Assembly: GCA_015068425.1 (NCBI GenBank)
Contig: SVKK01000005.1
Location: forward strand, 39,109 to 103,108
Reading direction: 5' to 3'
Origin: Oscillospiraceae bacterium
Lineage (GTDB): Bacteria; Bacillota; Clostridia; Oscillospirales; Oscillospiraceae
Length of the DNA stretch: 64,000 nucleotides
The notes beneath the pieces were generated by a model that saw only the letters and a program-made list of their open reading frames with translations, was not told the origin of the DNA and made no database searches. The position numbers and the translations under genes are program-made. Below are positions 17,216 through 25,168 of the stretch, one piece after another. How positions within the stretch are numbered: position 1 is the first letter of the stretch; each line of letters starts with the position of its first letter.

Positions 17216-18592
17216 TTAACCGTATCTCATAAAGCTGGGGAGCCACACAGCGATCTCGGGGAAGATAATGACGATCGCGAGAGCGACAACAATACCCAGC
17301 AGGAAGGGCGCGGTGCCCTTGAAGACCTGACCCAGAGTCATGTCCGGAGCAATACCGGCCATAACATAGCAGCACATACCGACAGGAGGAGTCATAAGAC
17401 CGAACTCCATCAGCATGACCATCAGAACGCCGAACCACATACGGTCGCAGGTGGTGATATCAAGAGCGCCCATTGCGGTGGTGTAATCATAGGTGTCAAT
17501 GAGGGGCAGGAAGATGGGGGTGAGCAGAACGATGAGGGGCAGAGAGTCAACGAAGCAGCCAAGTATACCGTAGATAACAAGGCAGACAGCGAGAACGAGC
17601 CACTTGCTCAGGTCGTACTGCAGGCAGAAGGTGGCCAGAGCCTTGCTCAGACCGGTGAGGGAGAAGAACTGACCGAGAAGGTCGGAACCAATCATAATGA
17701 GGAAGATCATTGCAGTAGTCTCAAGGGTTTCCTTAAGAGCTGCAACAATATTCTTGAAGGTGAACTTCTTCTTGATTGCCATGAAGATGAAAGAGCCGAA
17801 TGCGCCGATTGCGCCGCCTTCAGTTGCAGAGCACCAACCAAGAAGAATTCCGCCAAGAACCATTATAAAGAGGACGAGAACGGGAAGAACACCCAGAAGC
17901 GCCTTCATCTTTTCCTTGATGGGGAACTTGGGTCCCTTGGGACCGGCCTCGGGATCAATGAAGCAGATGACAACGGCAACAGCGCTGTAGCAAATGCAAA
18001 GCAGAATACCGGGAAGAATTCCGGAAATAAACATGGGACCGACACCGACACCGGCGTTGATACCGTAAAGCATAAAGCCAACGCTGGGAGGTATCAGAAT
18101 ACCCAAGGTACCACCGGCGGAAATTGCACCGGCGGAAAGGCTGCGCTTGTAACCGTACTTATCCATCTCAGGCAGGCAGATCTTGCCCATGGAAGCGGTG
18201 GTTGCGGTTGCGCTGCCGCAGATAGCGCCGAAGAATGCGCAGGCAATTTCGGTTGCGATTGCAAGACCGCCGCGCATACGGCTAACAAACTTATAGCAGG
18301 CTGCATAAAGTTCCTGGCTGATGCCTGCATAGTAGCAGACAACACCCATCAGAGTAAACATTGGTATAACTACAAGCGATTCTTTACTACACGAATCAAA
18401 AGGTCCGGTTTTGAAAGCACCTATAGCGCGGGTGAATGCCATGCTCACGTTATACTTCTGTGCGTTCATATAGAATATGCCGATGAATCCTACAAGAGCC
18501 ATTGCCAGACCGATGTGCATACCCATAAACAGAAGGATAAGAAGAATGACAAGACCGAGAACGCCAGCCAATATAGCATTCATACTCTTCAC
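17216..18592 (-). CDS. dctM: TRAP transporter large permease (DctM-type)
   Basis: The large, 12-helix-class permease subunit that couples substrate uptake to the sodium or proton gradient. 458 residues, slightly longer than the usual ~430. Family blocks seen are a glycine-rich GLVILLILLFMGMHIGLAM start, ATEIACAFFGAICGSATATTA and the repeated ISAGGTLGILIPPS. It is the first gene of the operon, ahead of dctP and dctQ, which differs from the common P-Q-M order. The promoter must lie in the 356-base region shared with the divergent LysR gene. Confidence 0.93.
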   Translation of the reverse strand: MKSMNAILAGVLGLVILLILLFMGMHIGLAMALVGFIGIFYMNAQKYNVSMAFTRAIGAFKTGPFDSCSKESLVVIPMFTLMGVVCYYAGISQELYAACYKFVSRMRGGLAIATEIACAFFGAICGSATATTASMGKICLPEMDKYGYKRSLSAGAISAGGTLGILIPPSVGFMLYGINAGVGVGPMFISGILPGILLCICYSAVAVVICFIDPEAGPKGPKFPIKEKMKALLGVLPVLVLFIMVLGGILLGWCSATEGGAIGAFGSFIFMAIKKKFTFKNIVAALKETLETTAMIFLIMIGSDLLGQFFSLTGLSKALATFCLQYDLSKWLVLAVCLVIYGILGCFVDSLPLIVLLTPIFLPLIDTYDYTTAMGALDITTCDRMWFGVLMVMLMEFGLMTPPVGMCCYVMAGIAPDMTLGQVFKGTAPFLLGIVVALAIVIIFPEIAVWLPSFMRYG

Positions 18593-18741
18593 ACTCCTAA
18601 ATCTCTTTCAATACGATGCGTATCGAGGTGTTAATATTCGACAAAAGCCAATGGACATAGTACACGAATTCTATCGAATATGTTTATAGACTAATTTAAC
18701 ACCATCAAATACTAATTAGCAAATGCATATTTTATGCAACA

Positions 18742-18759
18742 CGATGCAAATTTGCATCG
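18742..18759. promoter_or_regulatory. Perfect 18-bp palindrome, probable operator
   Basis: CGATGCAAATTTGCATCG is fully self-complementary. Its right half recurs exactly at 18841-18849. It lies about 150 bases upstream of dctM and 190 bases upstream of the LysR start, a natural place to control both arms. Confidence 0.7.
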
Positions 18760-18780
18760 ACTTTTCGTTGTTTTGTCGAA

Positions 18781-18809
18781 TTGTTTTGATTTGCATTATA
18801 ATGTATAAT
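18781..18809 (+). promoter_or_regulatory. Candidate promoter for the first LysR gene
   Basis: A TTGTTT element (18781-18786), a 17-base spacer and TATAAT (18804-18809), sigma-A type. A second TATAAT begins at 18797 and could pair with TTGTCG at 18773. TTTGCAT at 18790 lies inside the spacer, so regulator binding could block or tune it. Confidence 0.55.
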
Positions 18810-18948
18810 ACGGAAGAAAGATTTTTATCTTTCCCCTCTATTTGCATCGTATTTATAATGTTATAAAAATTCTTTATCATATATTCAGCTTTCAAAGACT
18901 TTTATTTTTTCGAATGACGTGATATAAGATTTTGCCGAGGAGATACAA

Positions 18949-19863
18949 ATGTCAGCAAGTTTCGACTCATATAAAATTTTCTACTTTGTTGGAAAATACA
19001 AAAATATAACCCACGCCGCAGGCGCTCTCTTCCTTTCTCAATCAACAGTAAGCCGCGCCATACAAAGTCTTGAGTCCGATTTGGGCTGCAAGCTTATGGA
19101 ACGGTCTCAGCAGGGCATTTTTCTCACTGCCGAGGGTGAAATGCTTTTTCGGCATGTTGCCCGCGCTTATGAAGAAATAATCATCGGCGAGGACAGAATA
19201 AAGAGACTCAAATCCTTCAAAACAATAAGCGTCCGTCTTGGAGCCGATAATTTTGTGTTTTGCCGCCATATCCTCCCTATTCTTAAGGATTTTCAAAAGG
19301 ATTTTCCCGATGTACGTGTAGAAATATCATCAAATATGATAGACAGTCCCGGTCACATCACATCATCACTTATCAATGATGAGACCGATGCGGTTTTTTC
19401 TCTCTCTCCCCTTCCCGATTCCGACAGCATCGTTTCTTCCACGCTGTTGGATTACAGCGATGTTTTCATCGCGGGCAAAAACCATAAGTCCCTGATGGGA
19501 GATAACACAAGAATATATGATATTTCCATTGAGAATTTCATATCCCTCAACCACGGAATAAGCGGCAGCGAGTATCTTCAGCGTTTTTTCGCTATGCATA
19601 ATCTTCGTGTGGAAAGCAGTTATCAGGTTGAAAACTTCAGCCATCTTCTTGATATGGTAAACTGCGGTATGGGCGTTGCTATTGTCCCTACCCCCCGTCC
19701 CAGCATGCTTATAGGATACGAAAACATTTTCGTTATCAAAACCAATCTGCATTTCCCAAAGAGAACAATTTGCGTCTCAACCGCTAAAAACGCCCCCCAA
19801 AACCCGGCAAGGGATGAACTTATAAAAAGGATTAAAAAGCAAATGCAAAGCGCCCTTTACTAA
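18949..19863 (+). CDS. LysR-family transcriptional regulator 1
   Basis: A 304-residue LysR-type regulator. The N-terminal winged helix-turn-helix covers about residues 6-65 (THAAGALFLSQSTVSRAIQ is the recognition region), and a periplasmic-binding-protein-like effector domain follows. It starts at an ATG with a GAGGAG site. It is divergent from dctM and sits in tandem with a second LysR gene 28 bases downstream, both just ahead of the BKACE operon. By family habit it would bind between divergent genes and respond to the pathway's acid substrate. Which promoter each LysR controls cannot be told. Confidence 0.92.
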   Translation: MSASFDSYKIFYFVGKYKNITHAAGALFLSQSTVSRAIQSLESDLGCKLMERSQQGIFLTAEGEMLFRHVARAYEEIIIGEDRIKRLKSFKTISVRLGADNFVFCRHILPILKDFQKDFPDVRVEISSNMIDSPGHITSSLINDETDAVFSLSPLPDSDSIVSSTLLDYSDVFIAGKNHKSLMGDNTRIYDISIENFISLNHGISGSEYLQRFFAMHNLRVESSYQVENFSHLLDMVNCGMGVAIVPTPRPSMLIGYENIFVIKTNLHFPKRTICVSTAKNAPQNPARDELIKRIKKQMQSALY

Positions 19864-19891
19864 TCCAAAAATATAAACAGGAGTTGCCACT

Positions 19892-20794
19892 ATGGATACT
19901 TTGCAGCTGAAACTATTTATTTCGCTTTCCCAGACTCTTAATTTCACAAAAACAGCAAATGAATTTTATGTCACACAGCCCACTGTCAGCAATTACATAA
20001 AGGCTCTTGAGAGCAATCTTGGCGTCACCCTTCTGAAACGCAACAGCCACAGCGTTTCCCTCACTCCCGAGGGCAAAGAATTCGTCAGCTACGCAAAGCA
20101 GCTTCTTTCCCTTCAGGCCGAGGCCGAAAACCGCCTTAGAAACATTTCCGAGGGAAGACGTGGCTATATAAAAGTTGCCATGCTCTCCAGCGCCGCAGGC
20201 TATTTCACCGTCTGCCTTGAAGAATTTCTCAAGAGGTATCCCGGTGTTCAGGTCAATGTAGACCTGCTGGAAGGCGCGGAAATGACCGCCGCTCTTGGAC
20301 AGAATAACTACGATATTTATTTTGCACATCAGCATATGGTACCCGAAAATGAAATAGTTGAATACCGAAGCCTCGGCAGCAATCATCTTCATCTTTTTAT
20401 CAATAAGGCTTTTCTTGATTCCATTGATATGAATAACTGGAGCTCTCTTGCCAAATATCACTTTGTCTCCACTCCCGCACAGGACTTCACACTTTCAGGA
20501 CAGATAAATAAAATCTGCGCAAACCGTGGAATTGTCCCCGATATCATCAACTATTATAACCGCGCTGATATGGCCGTGCTTGCAATTAACTCCGGCGTGG
20601 GAATATCCATCCTCCCCCCTCACCTCAAATACTTTTATAACTGTCCCAATGTTGTTACTCTCCCCATTGACGGCGACGATGCTAAAATCACAATGGTTGT
20701 TGCATGGCAGCGCAACACCGGCAATCCGGATGTTCAGCGTTTTCTCAGTCTTAATTCCCTCTCAGAAAACATATATTTTAATCTTTACGAATAA
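19892..20794 (+). CDS. LysR-family transcriptional regulator 2
   Basis: A second 300-residue LysR regulator with a winged HTH at residues 3-60 (TKTANEFYVTQPTVSNYIK) and an effector domain. The sequence differs clearly from LysR 1, so this is not a recent duplication. It begins 28 bases after LysR 1 with a GGAG site, probably on the same transcript, and ends at a strong terminator that separates it from the BKACE operon. Two LysR genes in tandem suggest two inputs (for example substrate and a downstream acid), but this is inference. Confidence 0.92.
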   Translation: MDTLQLKLFISLSQTLNFTKTANEFYVTQPTVSNYIKALESNLGVTLLKRNSHSVSLTPEGKEFVSYAKQLLSLQAEAENRLRNISEGRRGYIKVAMLSSAAGYFTVCLEEFLKRYPGVQVNVDLLEGAEMTAALGQNNYDIYFAHQHMVPENEIVEYRSLGSNHLHLFINKAFLDSIDMNNWSSLAKYHFVSTPAQDFTLSGQINKICANRGIVPDIINYYNRADMAVLAINSGVGISILPPHLKYFYNCPNVVTLPIDGDDAKITMVVAWQRNTGNPDVQRFLSLNSLSENIYFNLYE

Positions 20795-20804
20795 ATTCCC
20801 CTCA

Positions 20805-20835
20805 AAAAGGACACCTATCGACGGTGTCCTTTTTC
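20805..20835 (+). terminator. Terminator after the LysR pair
   Basis: A 12-bp stem (20805-20816 with 20824-20835), a TATCGAC loop and five T at the end. Confidence 0.92.
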
Positions 20836-21002
20836 ACTTTATATTAAACCCAATCCTTTATTGCCCTATAAAAAATTCTTTTAACCATAAAGCCTGCAAT
20901 AAGCTATAATATTTGTGTATTTTAAGGCGTATACCTGTTGGTAAGCCGCCCTAAATTGACAGTCCGAATTTCAAAATTTTTACTCAGAAAGGAATTTGAA
21001 TT
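20836..21002 (+). promoter_or_regulatory. Promoter and leader of the BKACE operon
   Basis: A good -10 element, TATAAT (20905-20910), has no recognisable -35 partner at 16-18 bases, which fits an activator-dependent promoter such as one controlled by LysR. A short inverted repeat (TACC..GGTA, near 20932-20943) lies downstream. An AAAGGA ribosome site precedes the ATG at 21003. Confidence 0.55.
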
Positions 21003-21932
21003 ATGGCTAAGAGAAAAGTTATCCTGACCGTCGCACAGACCGGCAACTTCCAGGGAAAGGCTCAGAACCCCGGACTTCCCGAGCAGCCCGATGAGATCAT
21101 CGCTTCCGCATACGATTGCTACAACGCAGGTGCAACTATTGTTCACTGCCATGCACGTAACAAGGAAGGCAAGAGCTGCAACGACGGCGAAATCTTTGCT
21201 GAGATCAACTCCGGCATCCGCGCAAAGTGCCCCATCATCATTCAGAACTCCTCCGCTCCCGCAACCCGCGCCAACGCTCACACCGATGACGGTCTCGGCG
21301 TTCTCGATATGAAGGATCCCGCCTGCTGGCCCGAGATGGTCACTCTTGACTGCTCTCTCATGACCACCACCTGGGAAGACCTCGAGTTCATCTATATGTG
21401 GACCCGTAAGTGGCTCGTAAACGTTGCCCGCCGCATCAAGGAGATGGGCATCAAGGCAGAGATCGAAGTTTTCGATCCCACCGCTGTTGAAGACGTTTTC
21501 AAGTATCTCTATCCCGCCGGCGTTCTGGACGATCCCGTCTCCATGACTCTCGTTATGGGTATGGACAAGGTTTCTCAGGGTGCTATCTCCTGCACTCAGC
21601 AGAACATTGACTACATGATGGATCTGGCTCACAACTGCGCAAAGGCTGCAGGCGTTAAGATGCCTCTCGATATCACCACCATGGCTATCGGCGCAAACCA
21701 GCTTCCCGGCACCGTTTACGGTATGCTCAAGGGCGCAGGTCTCCGCACCGGTATGGAAGACAACATCTACTACAGCTACAAGAGACTTGCCAAGAGCAAC
21801 GCCGAGCTGGTTGAGCGCTGCGTGCGCATCATCCACGAGCTTGATATGGAAGTTGCTACTCCCGAAGAGGCACGCGAGATGCTCTGCATGCCCCAGCTGA
21901 AGCCCAACGGCAAGGTTCGCGGCAACGCCTGA
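21003..21932 (+). CDS. BKACE-family beta-keto acid cleavage enzyme (DUF849, Kce-like)
   Basis: Enzymes of this family (type member Kce of lysine fermentation) use Zn2+ to condense a beta-keto acid with acetyl-CoA and cleave it to acetoacetate plus a shortened acyl-CoA. The 309-residue TIM-barrel protein shows the zinc HxH as His48-Cys-His50 (TIVHCHAR), a Ser/Ser-rich active-site strand (IIQNSSAP), a later His-poor region and the conserved Glu252 in RTGMEDN. The sequence is not close enough to lysine-pathway Kce, by eye, to assign that substrate, and no other lysine-fermentation genes are present. It is first of four genes with strong ribosome sites; very biased codon use suggests high expression. 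Confidence 0.9.
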   Translation: MAKRKVILTVAQTGNFQGKAQNPGLPEQPDEIIASAYDCYNAGATIVHCHARNKEGKSCNDGEIFAEINSGIRAKCPIIIQNSSAPATRANAHTDDGLGVLDMKDPACWPEMVTLDCSLMTTTWEDLEFIYMWTRKWLVNVARRIKEMGIKAEIEVFDPTAVEDVFKYLYPAGVLDDPVSMTLVMGMDKVSQGAISCTQQNIDYMMDLAHNCAKAAGVKMPLDITTMAIGANQLPGTVYGMLKGAGLRTGMEDNIYYSYKRLAKSNAELVERCVRIIHELDMEVATPEEAREMLCMPQLKPNGKVRGNA

Positions 21933-21958
21933 GTTTATTGACTTAAGGAGATATATAA

Positions 21959-22921
21959 ATGAGTAAGCGTGTTATCGGTATTGTCGGCCTTGGCATGATC
22001 GGCAACAGCACCGCTGTTCTGACCACCCTCCACGGCAACAAGACCATCTGCTATGTCAGAAACGAAGCTAAGATTCCCACCTACAAGGCCGGCTTTGACA
22101 AGATGTATGATGAACTGATTGCTCAGGGCATCATCACCGAAGAGCAGAAGGAAATCTGCGCTTCCTACCTTGTTTACACCAGCTCTTATGAGGGAATGGC
22201 TGAATGCGAAGTTATCTTTGAAGCAATTGCTGAAGACATCGAGATGAAGAAAGTCTGCTTTGCAGAAATCGAGCGTTGCTGCCCCAACATCAAGCTCATC
22301 GGTTCCTGCTCCTCTTCCATCCTTCCCGATGCTCTCGCAGCAGCTGCCGATAAGTATGCTGACCGCATCATCGTTACCCATCCCTTCTTCCCTGTCCACA
22401 TGGTCCCCTACTTCGAGATCTGCTATTCCGAGAAGACTGCCGACGGCGTTGTTGACTACGCAAAGCAGGTTCTCGCCGAGCTGGACAGAAAGCCCTCCGT
22501 CCTGAAAAAGCCCAACCCCGGCTTCATCGGCAACTACCTTCAGTTCGCTCTGTGGGCTGCCTGCCTGAATCTGGTTGAGCAGGGTATCTGCGATCCCAAG
22601 GACGTTGACAACTGCCTCAACTACAGCTTCTGCCCCCGCTACAGCAGCATCGGCATTTTCGATCACTTCGATAACGGCGGCTACAAGCTGAACATCACCA
22701 CCTGCAACGCTGTGTTCCCCATCCTCCCCCGCTGGGATGCTGCTCCCGATTGCATCCGCGAGAAGGCCGAGTCCCCCGACGCTTGGGGTGCAAAGAGCCC
22801 CACCAAGCTTGGCTTCTATGACTGGAACGGTGTTGATATGGTTGAATACCAGAAGAAGGTCAATGCTCCTTACTGGAAGTTCATCAACTGGGAGTTCCCC
22901 ACTGAGAAGTGCGGAGAGTAA
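21959..22921 (+). CDS. 3-hydroxyacyl-CoA dehydrogenase-family oxidoreductase (3-hydroxy acid dehydrogenase-like)
   Basis: An NAD-dependent dehydrogenase, 320 residues. The N-terminal Rossmann motif is GLGMIG (residues 10-15), the Ser-rich substrate loop is SCSSSILPDAL and the probable catalytic His141 is in THPFFP. A C-terminal helical dimer domain follows. Relatives include 3-hydroxybutyryl-CoA, L-carnitine and L-gulonate 3-dehydrogenases. Next to a BKACE gene, its likely job is to oxidise a 3-hydroxy acid to the beta-keto acid that BKACE cleaves, as carnitine dehydrogenase does in carnitine breakdown. Substrate is inference. It starts 26 bases after BKACE with an AAGGAG site. Confidence 0.88.
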   Translation: MSKRVIGIVGLGMIGNSTAVLTTLHGNKTICYVRNEAKIPTYKAGFDKMYDELIAQGIITEEQKEICASYLVYTSSYEGMAECEVIFEAIAEDIEMKKVCFAEIERCCPNIKLIGSCSSSILPDALAAAADKYADRIIVTHPFFPVHMVPYFEICYSEKTADGVVDYAKQVLAELDRKPSVLKKPNPGFIGNYLQFALWAACLNLVEQGICDPKDVDNCLNYSFCPRYSSIGIFDHFDNGGYKLNITTCNAVFPILPRWDAAPDCIREKAESPDAWGAKSPTKLGFYDWNGVDMVEYQKKVNAPYWKFINWEFPTEKCGE

Positions 22922-22956
22922 GAGCATCCTATATTAAAAGAAAGGATTGATATCCT

Positions 22957-23415
22957 ATGGTATACGATAACAACAACGGCGGCGAGTACGGCAAGTATTT
23001 CGTACAGAACAGCCCCGGTCCCGCAATGGACGCTGATTTCAAGGCACTTTATGACCAGTTTGCTAAGCGCATTCTTTGGATGGACGGCAACGTTTGCCCC
23101 GGCGCTTTCCAGATGAACACCGCTTGGTACTTTAACGCCGCTCCCCGTGATCCTATGTTCACCGAGCACGAGCACGGCGATACCAACGAGCTGGTTTGCT
23201 TCTTCTCCAGCGACCCTGAGAATCCCTACGACCTCGGCGGCAAGATCGAGTTCAGCCTCGAAGGCGAACCCCACCTGCTGACCAAGTCCACCATGATCTA
23301 CATACCCGCAGGTATGAAGCACAACCCCATGCGCATTCTTGAGGTTAACCGCCCCATCTTCCACTGCTCCATCATTATGAAGGAAGCTTACGAAGAGGAC
23401 AGCACCTACAAGTAA
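22957..23415 (+). CDS. Cupin-fold protein of unknown function
   Basis: A 152-residue single-cupin protein. A metal site is readable as His71-x-His73, Glu78 and His122 (motifs HEHGDTNE and GMKHNP), the two cupin motifs in order and about 45 residues apart. About 55 N-terminal residues precede the barrel. It lies inside the BKACE operon, 35 bases after the dehydrogenase, and shares its codon bias, so it probably acts in the same pathway. It could be an isomerase, decarboxylase, lyase or a binding protein for the acid. Sequence does not decide. Confidence 0.75.
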   Translation: MVYDNNNGGEYGKYFVQNSPGPAMDADFKALYDQFAKRILWMDGNVCPGAFQMNTAWYFNAAPRDPMFTEHEHGDTNELVCFFSSDPENPYDLGGKIEFSLEGEPHLLTKSTMIYIPAGMKHNPMRILEVNRPIFHCSIIMKEAYEEDSTYK

Positions 23416-23437
23416 GCCGTTAAATAACTAATCCAAA

Positions 23438-23469
23438 ACGCCTGGCTGCCCTAAAAAGCCGCCAGGCGT
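23438..23469 (+). other. Intercistronic hairpin between cupin and CoA-transferase genes
   Basis: A 9-bp GC-rich stem (23438-23446 with 23461-23469) with a 14-base loop and no T-run. It is more likely an RNA processing or stability element than a terminator, since the CoA-transferase gene has no evident promoter of its own. Confidence 0.6.
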
Positions 23470-23520
23470 ATCGTAAGTATTCTCAGAAAAAGATATAAAT
23501 AAACGAAAGGAATCTTCTCA

Positions 23521-25113
23521 ATGTCCAAGTTTGTTACTCTTGAAGAAGCTATGAGCCTGATCCCCGATAACTGCGCCCTTATCTCCGGCGGTTTCGGTTC
23601 TCTCGGCAGCCCCGAAGAGCTCTACACCGGCCTCAAGGAGCGTTTTGAGCGCGAGGGTCATCCCCAGAACATTTCCTTCGTATGCGGCATCACTCCCGGC
23701 GACAAGACCGAGAGCACTGAGCCCTACAAAGGATACAATATCGGCGCAAACAAAATCGCCATCCCCGGTCTTCTTGGCCGCGTATGGGCCGGCAACATGA
23801 CCGATGCCCGCGCCATCGCCTACATGATCGACAGAAACGAGATCCCCGGCTATATGCCCCCCATGGGTGTTATGTGCAACCTCATTCGCTGCGCTGCCGG
23901 CGGACGCCCCGGTCTCATCACCAAGGTAGGTCTTGACACCTTTGCTGACCCCCGCCGCGATGGCTGCGCCTTCAACCAGAAGGCAAGGGACGGCCTCAAG
24001 GTTGTTGAGCTTATGAACATTGACGGCGAGGAGTATCTCTTCTACAAGACTCCCCCTGCCGATGTTGCCTTCATCCGCGCAACCTATGCTGACGAGGACG
24101 GAAACCTCTCCATGGAGCACGAGGCCTACATTGGCACCGAGCTTGAGGTTGCGGTTGCCGCTCACAATAACGGCGGTATCGTCATCGCTCAGGTTGAGCA
24201 GGTCGTTCCCCGCGGAACTCTCCGCACCCGCAATATCCGCATCCACAATAAGCTTGTTGACTACATAGTAGTTGCAAAGGATCCCATGAACAGCCGTCAG
24301 TGCTATGCCACCCTGAAGTATCGTCCCGAGCTCAGCGGTGAGCAGACCTTCCTCGGCAACGCAACTAAGATCCTTCCCATGACCCTGCGCAAGGTTATTG
24401 CCCGCCGCGCTGCCATGGAGCTTCAGCCCGATATTATCATTAACCTTGGTTCCGGCATGCCCTCCGGTGTTGGCTCCGTTGCAGCAGAAGAAGGCATCAA
24501 CCAGGGTCTTACCTGCTCCGTTGAGTCCGGTCCCATGGGCGGCCAGGTTCAGGAAGGACTCTCCTTCCCCGGCGTTGCTAACTGCGAATGCATGTTCACC
24601 CAGACTGACACCATCGATATGTATGATGGCGGCGTTCTCGACATGGCATTCCTGGGCGGTGCTGAGATCGACGAGAAGGGTAACGTAAACGTTTCCAAGT
24701 TCGGCGGCCGCAGCATCGGTGCCGGCGGTTACATTGATATCTCCCAGAACGCAAAGAAGGTCTTCTTCATGGGCACCTTCACCGTTGGCAAGCCCGACAT
24801 CGAGATCACCGGCTCCGGTCTGAAGATCAATACCGACGGCGGCGTTAAGTTCGTCAAGGAAGTTCAGCAGGTCACCTTCTCCGCCGACTTCGCCCGCAAG
24901 CACGGCCAGGAGATTAAGTACATCACCGAGCGCGCTGTATTCCAGCTCTGCGACACCGGACTTGAGCTCATTGAGATTGCTCCCGGCGTTGACCTCGAGA
25001 AGGATATTCTCGGCAAGATGGCATTCACTCCCGCTGTTTCCCCCAATCTCAAGCTTATGGATGCCCGCCTCTTCAACAGCGCAGTTATGGGTCTGAAGAA
25101 CGACAAGAAATAA
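23521..25113 (+). CDS. Fused acyl-CoA:acid CoA-transferase (YdiF/Pct type)
   Basis: Moves CoA between an acyl-CoA and a free acid (often acetate). The 530-residue protein fuses the alpha and beta CoA-transferase domains, as in propionate CoA-transferase and YdiF, which have almost the same length. The glycine-rich GGFGSLGSPE lies near residue 23. The catalytic Glu335 is in CSVESGPMGG, where the family forms its glutamyl-CoA intermediate. As fourth gene of the BKACE operon it could hand CoA from the cleavage product back to acetate and so regenerate the acetyl-CoA that BKACE uses. The true acyl partner is unknown. Confidence 0.93.
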   Translation: MSKFVTLEEAMSLIPDNCALISGGFGSLGSPEELYTGLKERFEREGHPQNISFVCGITPGDKTESTEPYKGYNIGANKIAIPGLLGRVWAGNMTDARAIAYMIDRNEIPGYMPPMGVMCNLIRCAAGGRPGLITKVGLDTFADPRRDGCAFNQKARDGLKVVELMNIDGEEYLFYKTPPADVAFIRATYADEDGNLSMEHEAYIGTELEVAVAAHNNGGIVIAQVEQVVPRGTLRTRNIRIHNKLVDYIVVAKDPMNSRQCYATLKYRPELSGEQTFLGNATKILPMTLRKVIARRAAMELQPDIIINLGSGMPSGVGSVAAEEGINQGLTCSVESGPMGGQVQEGLSFPGVANCECMFTQTDTIDMYDGGVLDMAFLGGAEIDEKGNVNVSKFGGRSIGAGGYIDISQNAKKVFFMGTFTVGKPDIEITGSGLKINTDGGVKFVKEVQQVTFSADFARKHGQEIKYITERAVFQLCDTGLELIEIAPGVDLEKDILGKMAFTPAVSPNLKLMDARLFNSAVMGLKNDKK

Positions 25114-25133
25114 GCTATACATATTATAATAAT

Positions 25134-25166
25134 AAAAAGAGAGAAGCCAAAAGCTTCTCTCTTTTT
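25134..25166 (+). terminator. Bidirectional terminator
   Basis: A 14-bp perfect stem (25134-25147 with 25153-25166) with A-run and T-run on either side, between the CoA-transferase and the convergent aminotransferase gene. Confidence 0.93.
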
Positions 25167-25168
25167 AT

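Larger units (their letters stand above)
18593..18948. promoter_or_regulatory. Divergent control region of the TRAP/LysR locus
   Basis: 356 AT-rich bases between divergent dctM and the first LysR gene. It contains many TGCAT-type elements: near-palindromic CGATGCGTATCG at 18614-18625, ATGCAT at 18723, a perfect 18-bp palindrome at 18742-18759, TTTGCAT at 18790 and TTTGCATCG at 18841. This density suggests binding sites for one or both LysR regulators. A LysR T-N11-A consensus is not unique here, so the assignment is inference. Confidence 0.65.

Noticed and set aside
16267..17232. Long Ser/Gly-rich plus-strand frame opposite dctP
   Set aside because: Its repeats are the reverse reading of the Ala/Pro linker. 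Same for other long frames opposite dctM, the dehydrogenase and the CoA-transferase, all caused by strong codon bias.
17177..18634. 485-codon plus-strand frame opposite dctM
   Set aside because: No ribosome site or family pattern; dctM motifs and codon use show the real strand.
18949..20794. Tandem LysR genes as a recent duplication
   Set aside because: The proteins differ throughout, including the recognition helix, so they are not recent copies.
23518..25122. 534-codon minus-strand frame opposite the CoA-transferase
   Set aside because: Shadow frame; the CoA-transferase catalytic Glu and domain order are in the plus frame.
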